Assembly (NCBI GenBank): GCA_945890495.1
Contig: CAMDCO010000014.1
Coordinates: forward strand, 1-48,158
Length of the DNA stretch: 48,158 nt
Origin: Bordetella parapertussis
GTDB lineage: Bacteria > Pseudomonadota > Gammaproteobacteria > Burkholderiales > Thiobacillaceae
Reading direction: 5' to 3'
Shown here: in pieces, positions 23,328-31,566 of the stretch
How positions within the stretch are numbered: the first letter of the stretch is position 1
Layout of the letters: each line of letters starts with the position of its first letter
Translations under genes and position numbers: made by a program
The notes under the pieces: model-generated
Database searches by the model: none
What the model was told of the DNA's origin: nothing
What the model saw: only the letters and a program-made list of their open reading frames with translations

Positions 23328-25460
23328 ATGATGAATCCGCTGCTGCTCCGCCTGTTCCCCTTCCTTGCTTGGTTTCCGATCAGTACGACCCTGTTGCGTG
23401 GTGACATCATCGCCGGCATTACAGGTGCATTGGTCCTAGTACCGAAAGCGATGGCCTATGCGCAGCTCTCTGGTTTGCCAATTTATTACGGCCTGTATGT
23501 AGCACTGGTTCCCGCGGTCTTGGGCGCCCTGTGGGGATCGTCACGGCAACTTTCTACCGGGCCGGTGGCCATCGTCTCGCTGATGACCGCAGCGGCCATC
23601 ACCCCACTTGCCGTCCCGTTCTCGGAAGAATTCATTGGTCTAGCGCTGGTGCTGGCCTTCTTGGTGGGTCTGATCCAATTCCTGCTGGGGGCGTTCAAGC
23701 TGGGCACCATCGTCAACTTTGTGTCGCACCCGGTCATTCTGGGCTTCATGAACGCGGCCGCCATTATCATTGCCTTGTCGCAGTTGGACATGTTGCTGGG
23801 CATCCCCAAGGGCCGCAGTGACTCCTTCCTGTTCGATATCTGGGAGATGTTTGGCTATCTGCCGCAAACACACCTGCCGACTTTGGCCATGTCGGCCTTC
23901 GCCCTAGCACTCATGCTGGGTCTAAAAAAGATCCCCGCCCTCTCCAAGCTCTCCGTCCTGATCGCCGTCGTGGCCACCATCATCGTCAGCGCCGTCATCG
24001 AATTCGAACACAAGACGCATAACAACGCTGAGCAGATTTCCGATCAAGCCACACAGCAAATTGCACGCGATTACATCACCTCTGCCCGGCTCATCCAGTC
24101 CATGAATGTGCAGGCCACCGAACTTTCCAGTCAAATGCGTGAGGCCAGCAAGGCGCACGATATCCGCACGGTCACCGATCTGGAATACACCATCGACCTG
24201 ATGAAGATGGACCTCCAGACCCTGGAGGCCGACAACAAAGGGCGGATGCATGCCATGCGCAAGCTCCAGTTTGAGCGTAGCCAAGGCAACGAAGACACGG
24301 CCACCCAGCTCTTCTTGCAAGGCCAAGTCCCTGCCGGCGTTGAAACGGATGGTCGTCTCTGGCACATCAAGAAGATCGAAAAGAATGAACTGAAATTGGT
24401 CGGCGGCGGCGATGTGGTGGGCAAGATCCCCGCTGGCCTACCCTCTTTCCGCATCCCCCCCTTGTCTCTGGACACCATCGTCGCCTTGCTCTCGGCCGCC
24501 TTTATCATCGCCTTGGTCGCCTTCATGGAATCCATCTCCATGGCCAAGGCCCTAGCCGCGCAAACCAAACAGCGCCTCGACCCGAATCAAGAATTGATTG
24601 GCCAAGGTCTGGCCAACATAGGCGGCTCCTTCTTCCAGTCTTATCCGGCTTGTGGATCTTTTACGGGCTCAGCCATCAACCTGCAGGCCGGCGCCAAGAC
24701 GGGCTTCGCCATGGTGTTTAACGGCATTTTCGTGGCCGTCACCCTGCTGCTCCTGACGCCGTATCTGTATCACCTGCCCAAGGCCACGCTGGCGATCATC
24801 ATCCTGCTGGCGGTCACCAGCCTGATTACGCCCAAGGCGCTAAAGCACACTTGGCAAGCGAGCCGGACCGACGGCATCGTCGCCCTGACCACCTTCGTCA
24901 TTACCCTACTGGCCGCGCCGCACTTAGACAAGGGCATCATGATCGGCGCGATCCTGGCGATCCTGCTCTTCCTGTATCGCACCATGAAGCCGCGCGTCGC
25001 CATCCTCGGTCGTTTTAGCGATGGCACCCTGCGCGACATCAAGGTAAACCCGAACTTGGCCACCAGCAAACATGTGGTGGCGATGCGGTTTGACGGCTCG
25101 CTCTATTTTGCCAACATTGCCCATTTTGAGGATGCTGTGCTGGAAGCCGTGGCCGACCACCAGGACGCCAAGTATGTATTGGTCGTGGGCGATGCCATCA
25201 ATCAGCTCGATGCCTCTGGTGAGGAGGTGGTGCATCACTTGGTCGAGCGCCTGCGCGACTCGGGTGTCGAAATCATCTTCTCTGGCTTGAAGAAACAGAT
25301 CCTAGATGTCATGCGCGCCACCGGCCTGCTCGAATTTATCGGCAGCCAGAACCTGTTCGCCACCGAAAACCAAGCCTTGGCGGCCATCTACGAGCGTTTG
25401 GGTGAAGAGGCCGCAGACGATCTGCTGTGCCCGATGCCCCCCAACTGGAAGAACACCTAA
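23328..25460 (+). CDS. SulP-family anion transporter with insertion and STAS domain (SulP2)
   Basis: 710 residues, a clear paralogue of SulP1: long stretches such as the STAS segment VVGDAINQLDASGEEVVHHL are identical. The core begins GDIIAGITGALVLVPKAMAY. A soluble insertion sits at the same place (residues ~225-355, EFEHKTHNNAEQ to KKIEKNELKL), but its sequence has diverged from that of SulP1 much more than the core. The core resumes at LVGGGDVVGKIPAGLP. The first two codons are both ATG and there is no clear Shine-Dalgarno. It heads an operon with a CBS-domain protein and a DASS transporter. Bicarbonate or sulfate uptake is the likely role; which one is not decidable here. Confidence 0.88.
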   Translation: MMNPLLLRLFPFLAWFPISTTLLRGDIIAGITGALVLVPKAMAYAQLSGLPIYYGLYVALVPAVLGALWGSSRQLSTGPVAIVSLMTAAAITPLAVPFSEEFIGLALVLAFLVGLIQFLLGAFKLGTIVNFVSHPVILGFMNAAAIIIALSQLDMLLGIPKGRSDSFLFDIWEMFGYLPQTHLPTLAMSAFALALMLGLKKIPALSKLSVLIAVVATIIVSAVIEFEHKTHNNAEQISDQATQQIARDYITSARLIQSMNVQATELSSQMREASKAHDIRTVTDLEYTIDLMKMDLQTLEADNKGRMHAMRKLQFERSQGNEDTATQLFLQGQVPAGVETDGRLWHIKKIEKNELKLVGGGDVVGKIPAGLPSFRIPPLSLDTIVALLSAAFIIALVAFMESISMAKALAAQTKQRLDPNQELIGQGLANIGGSFFQSYPACGSFTGSAINLQAGAKTGFAMVFNGIFVAVTLLLLTPYLYHLPKATLAIIILLAVTSLITPKALKHTWQASRTDGIVALTTFVITLLAAPHLDKGIMIGAILAILLFLYRTMKPRVAILGRFSDGTLRDIKVNPNLATSKHVVAMRFDGSLYFANIAHFEDAVLEAVADHQDAKYVLVVGDAINQLDASGEEVVHHLVERLRDSGVEIIFSGLKKQILDVMRATGLLEFIGSQNLFATENQALAAIYERLGEEAADDLLCPMPPNWKNT

Positions 25461-25472
25461 CGGTTCTTAACC

Positions 25473-25492
25473 GAGGCGGCCCTGGCCGCCTC
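25473..25492. other. Strong hairpin between SulP2 and the CBS gene
   Basis: GAGGCGGCC-CT-GGCCGCCTC can form a 7-9 bp GC-rich stem just after the SulP2 stop, followed by TTCT rather than a T run. It could protect the 3' end of the SulP2 message or thin out transcription into the next two genes. A good AGGAG lies ahead of the CBS gene start. Confidence 0.45.
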
Positions 25493-25520
25493 TTCTACAA
25501 ATCGATTAAGGAGAAGCCCC

Positions 25521-26054
25521 ATGATTGCCAGTCATGTAATAGATATAACGGTCTCTTTAGATGAGTATCCAACGGTCGATCTGACCGCCACCCTGTACGA
25601 GACATTCAAGGCCCTGACAAGCCGGGCGCAAGAATCGGGGCATCGCTATAGACATGCCTTGGTGCTCAACCAAAAAGGGGAACTGGCCGGCATTATTGGT
25701 ATGCGTGAACTCTTGCACGGACTCTTTCCGATCTATCTACGCGGCCATGAACAGCATCATTTCAAGGGCATCTCGAGCGAAGTGGCTGGCCTCGCCAGCC
25801 TCTGGAACGACACCTGCGACGAAGAGTGCCCAGCGGCCGCAAAACGACCGATTCGTGACTTCATGGGCCCCATCAAAGGAACGCTTGATAGCCAGGACCC
25901 CATCTCCTTGGCCGCCTACCTCATGGTAACCCAACAAGCCAGCCTGCTACCCGTGACCGAACACGGCCGTGTCATCGGCGTTTGCCGCCTGACCGATGTT
26001 TTCGAGATAGCGAACGAACACATCCAGAACGAGAGCATCCATCATGGCCAATAA
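25521..26054 (+). CDS. CBS-domain pair protein
   Basis: 177 residues. Two CBS motifs are seen: residues ~1-80 (HALVLNQKGELAGIIGMREL) and ~105-170 (PIRDFMGPIKGTLDSQDPIS...LLPVTEHGRVIGVCRLTDVF), with a His/Cys-containing linker (HEQHHFKG, DTCDEECP). CBS pairs usually bind adenosyl nucleotides and regulate transporters or enzymes. A preceding AAGGAG supports the start, and the 3' end overlaps the next gene by eleven bases, so it most likely regulates SulP2 or the DASS transporter. Confidence 0.8.
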   Translation: MIASHVIDITVSLDEYPTVDLTATLYETFKALTSRAQESGHRYRHALVLNQKGELAGIIGMRELLHGLFPIYLRGHEQHHFKGISSEVAGLASLWNDTCDEECPAAAKRPIRDFMGPIKGTLDSQDPISLAAYLMVTQQASLLPVTEHGRVIGVCRLTDVFEIANEHIQNESIHHGQ

Positions 26055-27528
26055 CCATTCATCCGTTTCTATTACCATAGAAAAATCGGGCCTTGACCTA
26101 AAAAAAATAGGCATCTTGCTGTTGGGCATGCTGGTCTTTCTGGTCATTTATTTCGCACCCCCTTGGGCCGATGCCATCGACCCGGCGGGCAAGCACTTCG
26201 CGCTCTCGCCCGAGGGCAAGGCCGCCATTGGGCTGTTTCTGATGGCCGGCATCTGGTGGGTGTTCGAGGTCATCCCCATCGGCGTCACCGCCATCGCTAT
26301 CGGCGTCTTCCAGGCGCTGTTCGCCATCCGCCCGGCCAAGGAAGCCTTCCGCGACTTCATGGACCCCTCGGTGATGTTCATCTTCGGCGCCATGATGATC
26401 GGAATGGCCTTCACCAAGACCGGTCTGACCAAGCGCATCGCCTACAAAATGCTCGCCATCGTCGGCGAAAACACCCGCACCATCCTGCTCGGCTGTCTCG
26501 TCGTCACCGCCCTACTCGCCCATGTCATGGCGCACACGGCAGTCGCGGCGACGATGTTCCCGATCCTGCTCGCGGTGCTGGCGCTCTACAAGGAAGACCA
26601 AGGCACCTCGCGCTTCGGCAAGAGCCTGTTCATCGGCATGGCCTGGGCAGCCGGCGCAGGCAGCATCATCACTTTCCTCGGCGCCGCGCGCGGCCCAGCG
26701 GCAGCGGCCATGTTCTCCGAATTCACCGGTCGCACGGTGAGTTTCTTCGATCTGCCGCTGTTCCTCGGCCTGATCGGCTGGGGCATGGTATTCCTGATCT
26801 GGATCTACCTCTCCATCGTTTTTAAGCCCTCCAAGGCCACCATTCCCGGTCTGCGCGACAAGGTAGCCAAGCTTTCCCGCACGCTCGGCCCGCTGAGCAA
26901 GAACGAAATCTTTGTGCTGGCCTGCGTCGCCCTCGTTGTGCTGTTGATGGCGCTGCAATCAGCGGTGCCGGCGCTGAGAAGCATCGATCGCTCCGCACTG
27001 ATGCTCACCTCCACGCTGCTGTTCTTTATCTTCAGCGTGCTCAAGGTAGAGGACCTCGAGGAATTGCCTTGGAACATCATCCTGCTCTTCTCGGGTGCCA
27101 TGAGCATCGGCTTCTGCCTGTGGAAAACCGGCGCCGCCGAGTGGATGGCGGTCACCTGGCTTGGCGCGCTCACGGACGCACACTGGTGGGTCTTCATCAT
27201 GGGCATCTCCGCCTTCGTGCTGGTGATGACCAACTTCATCATGAATGTCGCCGCCATCGCCATCTCGCTGCCGGTCTCGCTGGTGATCGCCCGCTATCTC
27301 GGCGTCGCGCCCGATGTGATCTTCTATGCCTCGCTGGTCACCGCCGGCATGCCCTTCGTGCTGCTGATCGGCGCCGCACCCAACGCCATCGCCTACGAGT
27401 CGAAGCAGTTCACGCCCGGCGAGTTCTTCTGGCACGGGCTGGCGATGAGCGCCATCCTGCTCATCGTGCTCGGCGTGGCCCTGGTCACCCTCTGGCCGTG
27501 GCTCGGGATGTCTATTCTGGCAAAGTGA
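26044..27528 (+). CDS. DASS (SLC13)-family anion transporter, atypical
   Basis: 494 residues, about 12 hydrophobic helices, resembling sodium/dicarboxylate-sulfate symporters: GIWWVFEVIPIGVTAIAIGV, FMDPSVMFIFGAMMIGMAF, and GAAPNAIAYESKQFTPGEFF near the end. The re-entrant substrate loops that usually read SNTA and GTPPN are changed here (FLGAARGPAAAAM and IMNVAAIAISLP), so substrate and even ion coupling are uncertain. Its operon with SulP2 and a CBS protein suggests anion uptake, and bicarbonate is a candidate. The start codon lies inside the CBS gene. Confidence 0.8.
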   Translation: MANNHSSVSITIEKSGLDLKKIGILLLGMLVFLVIYFAPPWADAIDPAGKHFALSPEGKAAIGLFLMAGIWWVFEVIPIGVTAIAIGVFQALFAIRPAKEAFRDFMDPSVMFIFGAMMIGMAFTKTGLTKRIAYKMLAIVGENTRTILLGCLVVTALLAHVMAHTAVAATMFPILLAVLALYKEDQGTSRFGKSLFIGMAWAAGAGSIITFLGAARGPAAAAMFSEFTGRTVSFFDLPLFLGLIGWGMVFLIWIYLSIVFKPSKATIPGLRDKVAKLSRTLGPLSKNEIFVLACVALVVLLMALQSAVPALRSIDRSALMLTSTLLFFIFSVLKVEDLEELPWNIILLFSGAMSIGFCLWKTGAAEWMAVTWLGALTDAHWWVFIMGISAFVLVMTNFIMNVAAIAISLPVSLVIARYLGVAPDVIFYASLVTAGMPFVLLIGAAPNAIAYESKQFTPGEFFWHGLAMSAILLIVLGVALVTLWPWLGMSILAK

Positions 27529-27557
27529 CGCCGAACGCAGATGACGGATTCAGGTCT

Positions 27558-27609
27558 GAAGTGCAACCGCGTTATGACGCGAGTGCCGTTGCAATCAGGG
27601 TTGCACTTC
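27558..27609. terminator. Long inverted repeat between convergent genes
   Basis: GAAGTGCAACC (27558-27568) and GGTTGCACTTC (27599-27609) are perfect 11-base complements with a 30-base loop that holds a small GCG-TTAT-GACGC hairpin. It lies between the convergent DASS and carbonic anhydrase genes, so a bidirectional transcription stop is the simplest reading, although T runs are lacking. Confidence 0.5.
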
Positions 27610-27618
27610 GAACTTGAA

Positions 27619-28668
27619 CTAGCGGATCCTTTCTAGGTCCCGGTTACCCCAGTTCAGCACGCAGGTGCGCTGGCTCATCTTGGCCGCCAAGGCCGGGCGT
27701 TCTGCGCGGATCACGCTGGCGGCAAAATCACTCATAAAGCGGGCCTTGAGTTCAGCGCGGGCACGATCGACACCGATCTCGTCATGCGGTGCGACGGCTA
27801 GCAGCAAGAAGCCGTCGTCGGGAATGCGCCCCGCTTGCATATTGGCCTCGATAATGCCCGCCGCCTTACGGATGGGGTCCGCCAGATCGGGGCTGTAGGG
27901 GCCGATAATAAGGGCCAGGTTGGGCATGTGCAGCCAGTCGAATCCGCGTCCCAGACAAACCATCCATTCGCGGTGCTCAACCTCCAAGCTACGCGCGGAT
28001 TGTTTCATTTCGGCAATATGATCGAGGTTGCCGAGTAACAAGGGCAACAGGTCGGCGCGCACTTGGGCGGGCATGTCAGGGAACAATTGCACAAGACGCG
28101 CCAACAGGCCATCTCGGTCTGCGTCGCCGATGTCAGCCATATTCAGCCGCTCACCCTTGGTGCCGTGCAGGATGATGGCGTCCTCGTCGGTTTCGAAGCC
28201 GCATACCAGCGGATATACGGTGCCGTGGCCGCTCCCAAACAGTGCCTCGACCTGGGCCTTGATCTCGAAGGTGTGGGCGCGGGCATTGGCGGTGCAATAG
28301 TTGAATCCGGCGCAACCGCGATGCTCGCTCCCTTTGGAGTAGTGGTAGGTGATTATCATCAGGCTGCGCCGCCCAGCGCCTACCACCTTGGCGACCGCAT
28401 CGGTAATGGTCTCGCCCAGATGCGGCCAGCCGAGGTCAAACATGCCGCCCAGGTTGCGAAACGGTTGGATGATGCCGGCGGGGGTGTTGGTGGCAATGGG
28501 GATGTTGATGCGCCCGTCCATGCATTTCATCACCAGAATGGCGGTCGGATGCTCGGCCAGATAACGCTTGCGGGCCAGATAAGATTCGGGACTGGTGTAG
28601 CTTTCAGCGTGGCGATGCGCGAGATCGAACAGCCAGTCAATGCGTTCGGCGATGGGGCGGGTGTGCAT
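27619..28668 (-). CDS. Divergent beta-type carbonic anhydrase (putative)
   Basis: 349 residues from the ATG at 28668, chosen for the GGAG before it; the frame is open 27 codons further up. Beta-carbonic anhydrase residues are in place: Cys49, Asp51 and Arg53 in KCMDGRINI, His116 and Cys119 in SEHRGCAG (C-x-D-x-R and H-x2-C). IITYHYSKGS fits the strand before the second motif. The protein is about 130 residues longer than ordinary beta enzymes, with a C-terminal region (REWMVCLGRGFDWLHMPNLA, DDGFLLLAVAPHDEIG) that I do not recognise. No signal peptide. It is divergent from SulP3 and would supply or use bicarbonate beside it. Activity is inference. Confidence 0.65.
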   Translation of the reverse strand: MHTRPIAERIDWLFDLAHRHAESYTSPESYLARKRYLAEHPTAILVMKCMDGRINIPIATNTPAGIIQPFRNLGGMFDLGWPHLGETITDAVAKVVGAGRRSLMIITYHYSKGSEHRGCAGFNYCTANARAHTFEIKAQVEALFGSGHGTVYPLVCGFETDEDAIILHGTKGERLNMADIGDADRDGLLARLVQLFPDMPAQVRADLLPLLLGNLDHIAEMKQSARSLEVEHREWMVCLGRGFDWLHMPNLALIIGPYSPDLADPIRKAAGIIEANMQAGRIPDDGFLLLAVAPHDEIGVDRARAELKARFMSDFAASVIRAERPALAAKMSQRTCVLNWGNRDLERIR

Positions 28669-28707
28669 GACAACTCCATGATAAGGGGATAGCGTAACCC
28701 CGACAGA

Positions 28708-28725
28708 GTATTCCGCTGCGAATAC
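28708..28725. promoter_or_regulatory. Inverted repeat in the carbonic anhydrase-SulP3 divergent region
   Basis: GTATTC-CGCTGC-GAATAC is a perfect 6-bp dyad with a 6-base centre, in the 92 bases between two divergent starts (28668 and 28761). Its placement suits an operator shared by both genes. No sigma-54 element is visible here, unlike the other two SulP units. Confidence 0.4.
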
Positions 28726-28760
28726 AATACAAGGGTCAGAACGATCCATGAGAGAAAACC

Positions 28761-31355
28761 ATGTCGCCCAGCCATTCCCGCTTTGACTCTACCGCCTTCC
28801 TGCGCCCGTTCATGGCCTGGCAGTTATGGTGGCCGCGCGTGAACCGCGATACGGCCAAGGACGATGCGATGGCCGGCCTGACCGGTGCGATGATCGTCTT
28901 GCCGCAGGGGGTGGCCTTCGCCACCATCGCCGGCCTGCCGCCGCAGTTTGGTCTGTATGCCGCCATGGTGCCCGCCATCATCGCCGCGCTATTTGGCTCT
29001 AGTTGGCATCTCGTCTCCGGCCCGACGACGGCGATTTCCATCGCCCTGTTCGCAGCCTTGCACAACCTGGCCGAACCGGGAAGCGTGGAATATATCCAGT
29101 TGGCGCTGACGCTGACCTTTCTGGTCGGTCTGTATCAACTGGTGCTCGGTCTGGCACGCATGGGCACGCTGGTCAATTTCATCTCGCACACCGTCGTGAT
29201 TGGCTTTACGGCCGGTGCCGCCGTGCTGATTGCCGGTAGCCAGATCAAGAGCTTCACCGGCATCCCCATCCCGCGCGGTACGCCGTTTTACGAAACCATC
29301 CACCAGTTGTTCGTGCAGTTCGGGGCCATCAACCCCTTCGTGCTGGCTGTCGGTGCGGTCACGCTGGTGGCCGGATTACTGGCAAAGAAATGGATCCCCA
29401 AGTTTCCCTACATGATCGCGGCGATGATCGTCGGCAGCCTAGTGGCGGCCCTCTTCAATACCCTGTTTGGCGGTGAAGCGAGCACCGGCATCAAGACCGT
29501 CGGTGCCCTGCCCGCCGGCCTGCCGCCGCTGTCCTTGCCCGATTTCTCGTTTGGCGCACTGAAGAGCACAGCCATGCCGGCCTTGGTGATTACCTTGCTG
29601 GCGCTGACCGAGGCCGTGTCGATCTCGCGTTCGATTGCCACCAAGACCGAACAGCGCATCGACGGCAATCAGGAATTCGTTGGCCAAGGCCTGTCCAACC
29701 TGCTCGGCAGCTTCTTCTCTGGCTACGCCAGTTCCGGCTCGTTCAACCGGAGCGGCGTCAACTTTGAGGCCGGGGCGCGCACGCCACTGGCCACGGTATT
29801 CGCGGCGGTCTTCTTGCTGTTGATCTTGTTGCTGGTCGCGCCCTTGGCCGCTTATCTGCCGACGGCCGCGATGGCCGGCATCTTGTTTTTGGTAGCTTGG
29901 GGGCTGATTGACTTCCATCATATCGAGTCCATCTGGCAGACCAGCAAACCAGAAGCGGCCATCCTGTGGACCACGCTGCTGGGCACCCTCATCAACCTGG
30001 AAATAGGCATCTTTGCCGGCGTACTGCTGTCGCTGGTGATGTATCTGTACCGCACCTCACGCCCGGAGATCGAACCGGTGGTGCCCGCCGGCATGGAGGG
30101 CAACGCGGCCTGTCAGGCGGTGGATGCTCATGGTCGGCCGGAATGCCCGCAGGTGCGCTTTGTGCGCATCAACGGCTCGATCTATTTTGGCGCGGTTGAT
30201 TACATCCAGGGCGCGCTGCAACAGATTGATCTCGAAAACCACCAGCACAAGACCGTGGTCATTCACGCCCCGGCCATTGGCTTTGTCGATGTCGCCGCCG
30301 GCGAGATGCTGGCGCAAGAGGCACGGCGGCGCCGGCGCATGGGCGGCGGCTTGTATTTCTACGCCCTGCGCGACTCGGTACAACGCTTTTTGCGTCAAGG
30401 CGAATACCTCAAGGACATCGGCGAGGGCGGATTCTTCCCGCCCGGCTCGAATGCGCCCGGCGCGGTGTACTGGACGCTGGACCCCGATATCTGCCGCACC
30501 TGCACGGCGCGTATCTTCAAGGAATGCCAGGGCAATGTGTTACCCGATGGCCACCGTCGCCTGCGCCTGATGCTGGCCACCGACGGCAGCGCCACCAGCG
30601 TCGCCCCGCGTGACCTGTCGCTGGCCTTGGCGCAGCGTATGGGCGTGAGTCTGGATGTGATGACCATGGTGCAACCGGGAGCTGAACCCGAACGCGCCGA
30701 GCTACGGTTGTCGCTAGTGCGAGATGCTGCCGCCCCCTTGGGCGTGACCTGCGAGGATGTCATCGTCGAAGGCGCCGAGCCCGTACGCGCCGTAGTCGGT
30801 GCCGCCGCCCGTGCCGATACGCAGATTCTGGTCATCGGTCGTACCCCGCCCAAGGGCCTGACCGACCGCTGGGTGGGGCATCATGCCGCACGCATGATCG
30901 ACGAATCCCATTGCCCGGTGCTGGTCGTGCCGCAAGGCCACGGGCTATGGAAGACGCGCATTCTGGTGGGCTACGATGCCAACCCGTCCTCAGTGGCCGT
31001 GCTTGATCTGGTCGCCACCTTGGCGCGTGCCAGCGGCGTGCCGGTGACCTTGGCCACCGTCGTCAAGGAAGGCGCGCCCGCCGCCCGTGTGCTGGCTGAG
31101 ATGGCCGAGGAGGCCGCGGCCCAGTTACGCGTCGAAGGCGTTGATGCCGAAGTGCGCCTGATCCACGGCACCCCGGCACAGGCGCTGGCCAACCTCGCCC
31201 GCGAAATCGGTGCCGACTTGATTGTGCTGGGCAAACGCCAAGGCGGCCTCAACCGCCTGCTGCCCAACAGCCCCACCGACCGCCTGATCGGGCTGGCCGA
31301 GTGGCCGGTGCTGATCGCCAAAACCGGACGGGTCGCGGGGCCGAACCGGGGCTGA
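28761..31355 (+). CDS. SulP transporter fused to STAS and two Usp domains (SulP3)
   Basis: 864 residues. The SulP membrane domain (~40-440) begins DAMAGLTGAMIVLPQGVAFA and lacks the long insertion of SulP1 and SulP2. STAS follows (~455-565, RINGSIYFGAVDYIQ). A short linker with three cysteines (DICRTCTARIFKEC) leads to two tandem Usp domains: one from LRLMLATDGSATS (~605) ending near DESHCPVLVVPQG, the other from TRILVGYDANPSS (~733) to AEWPVLIAKTG. Both Usp units keep much of the nucleotide-binding pattern, though the glycine motif is imperfect. The architecture suggests nucleotide or stress control of anion uptake. Likely bicarbonate or sulfate. Confidence 0.88.
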   Translation: MSPSHSRFDSTAFLRPFMAWQLWWPRVNRDTAKDDAMAGLTGAMIVLPQGVAFATIAGLPPQFGLYAAMVPAIIAALFGSSWHLVSGPTTAISIALFAALHNLAEPGSVEYIQLALTLTFLVGLYQLVLGLARMGTLVNFISHTVVIGFTAGAAVLIAGSQIKSFTGIPIPRGTPFYETIHQLFVQFGAINPFVLAVGAVTLVAGLLAKKWIPKFPYMIAAMIVGSLVAALFNTLFGGEASTGIKTVGALPAGLPPLSLPDFSFGALKSTAMPALVITLLALTEAVSISRSIATKTEQRIDGNQEFVGQGLSNLLGSFFSGYASSGSFNRSGVNFEAGARTPLATVFAAVFLLLILLLVAPLAAYLPTAAMAGILFLVAWGLIDFHHIESIWQTSKPEAAILWTTLLGTLINLEIGIFAGVLLSLVMYLYRTSRPEIEPVVPAGMEGNAACQAVDAHGRPECPQVRFVRINGSIYFGAVDYIQGALQQIDLENHQHKTVVIHAPAIGFVDVAAGEMLAQEARRRRRMGGGLYFYALRDSVQRFLRQGEYLKDIGEGGFFPPGSNAPGAVYWTLDPDICRTCTARIFKECQGNVLPDGHRRLRLMLATDGSATSVAPRDLSLALAQRMGVSLDVMTMVQPGAEPERAELRLSLVRDAAAPLGVTCEDVIVEGAEPVRAVVGAAARADTQILVIGRTPPKGLTDRWVGHHAARMIDESHCPVLVVPQGHGLWKTRILVGYDANPSSVAVLDLVATLARASGVPVTLATVVKEGAPAARVLAEMAEEAAAQLRVEGVDAEVRLIHGTPAQALANLAREIGADLIVLGKRQGGLNRLLPNSPTDRLIGLAEWPVLIAKTGRVAGPNRG

Positions 31356-31566
31356 GCTCAGTGCTTGACCCGACGAAAATCGCGCCAAATCGCGATTTCG
31401 TAGGCGATCTTCAGCCCCCCGCAGGCGATAAGCGGGGCCTACAAACCAACCGGCTGCGAACCGCGCACCGCCAATGGCCGGGCCAGCGGCAGTGCCGTGG
31501 AAAAGGCTCTCACCGCCTCACACACAGAAATTCTGACACTCCCTATCGTTTTCCAGCTCAGCCGCC
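31356..31566. other. Gap of 211 bases without a gene
   Basis: Between SulP3 and the TauE-like gene. It holds a short palindromic AATCGCGATT near 31388, a repetitive GGGGCCTACAAACC stretch, and nothing that reads as a gene. A promoter for the next gene may lie here, but no strong boxes stand out. Confidence 0.4.
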
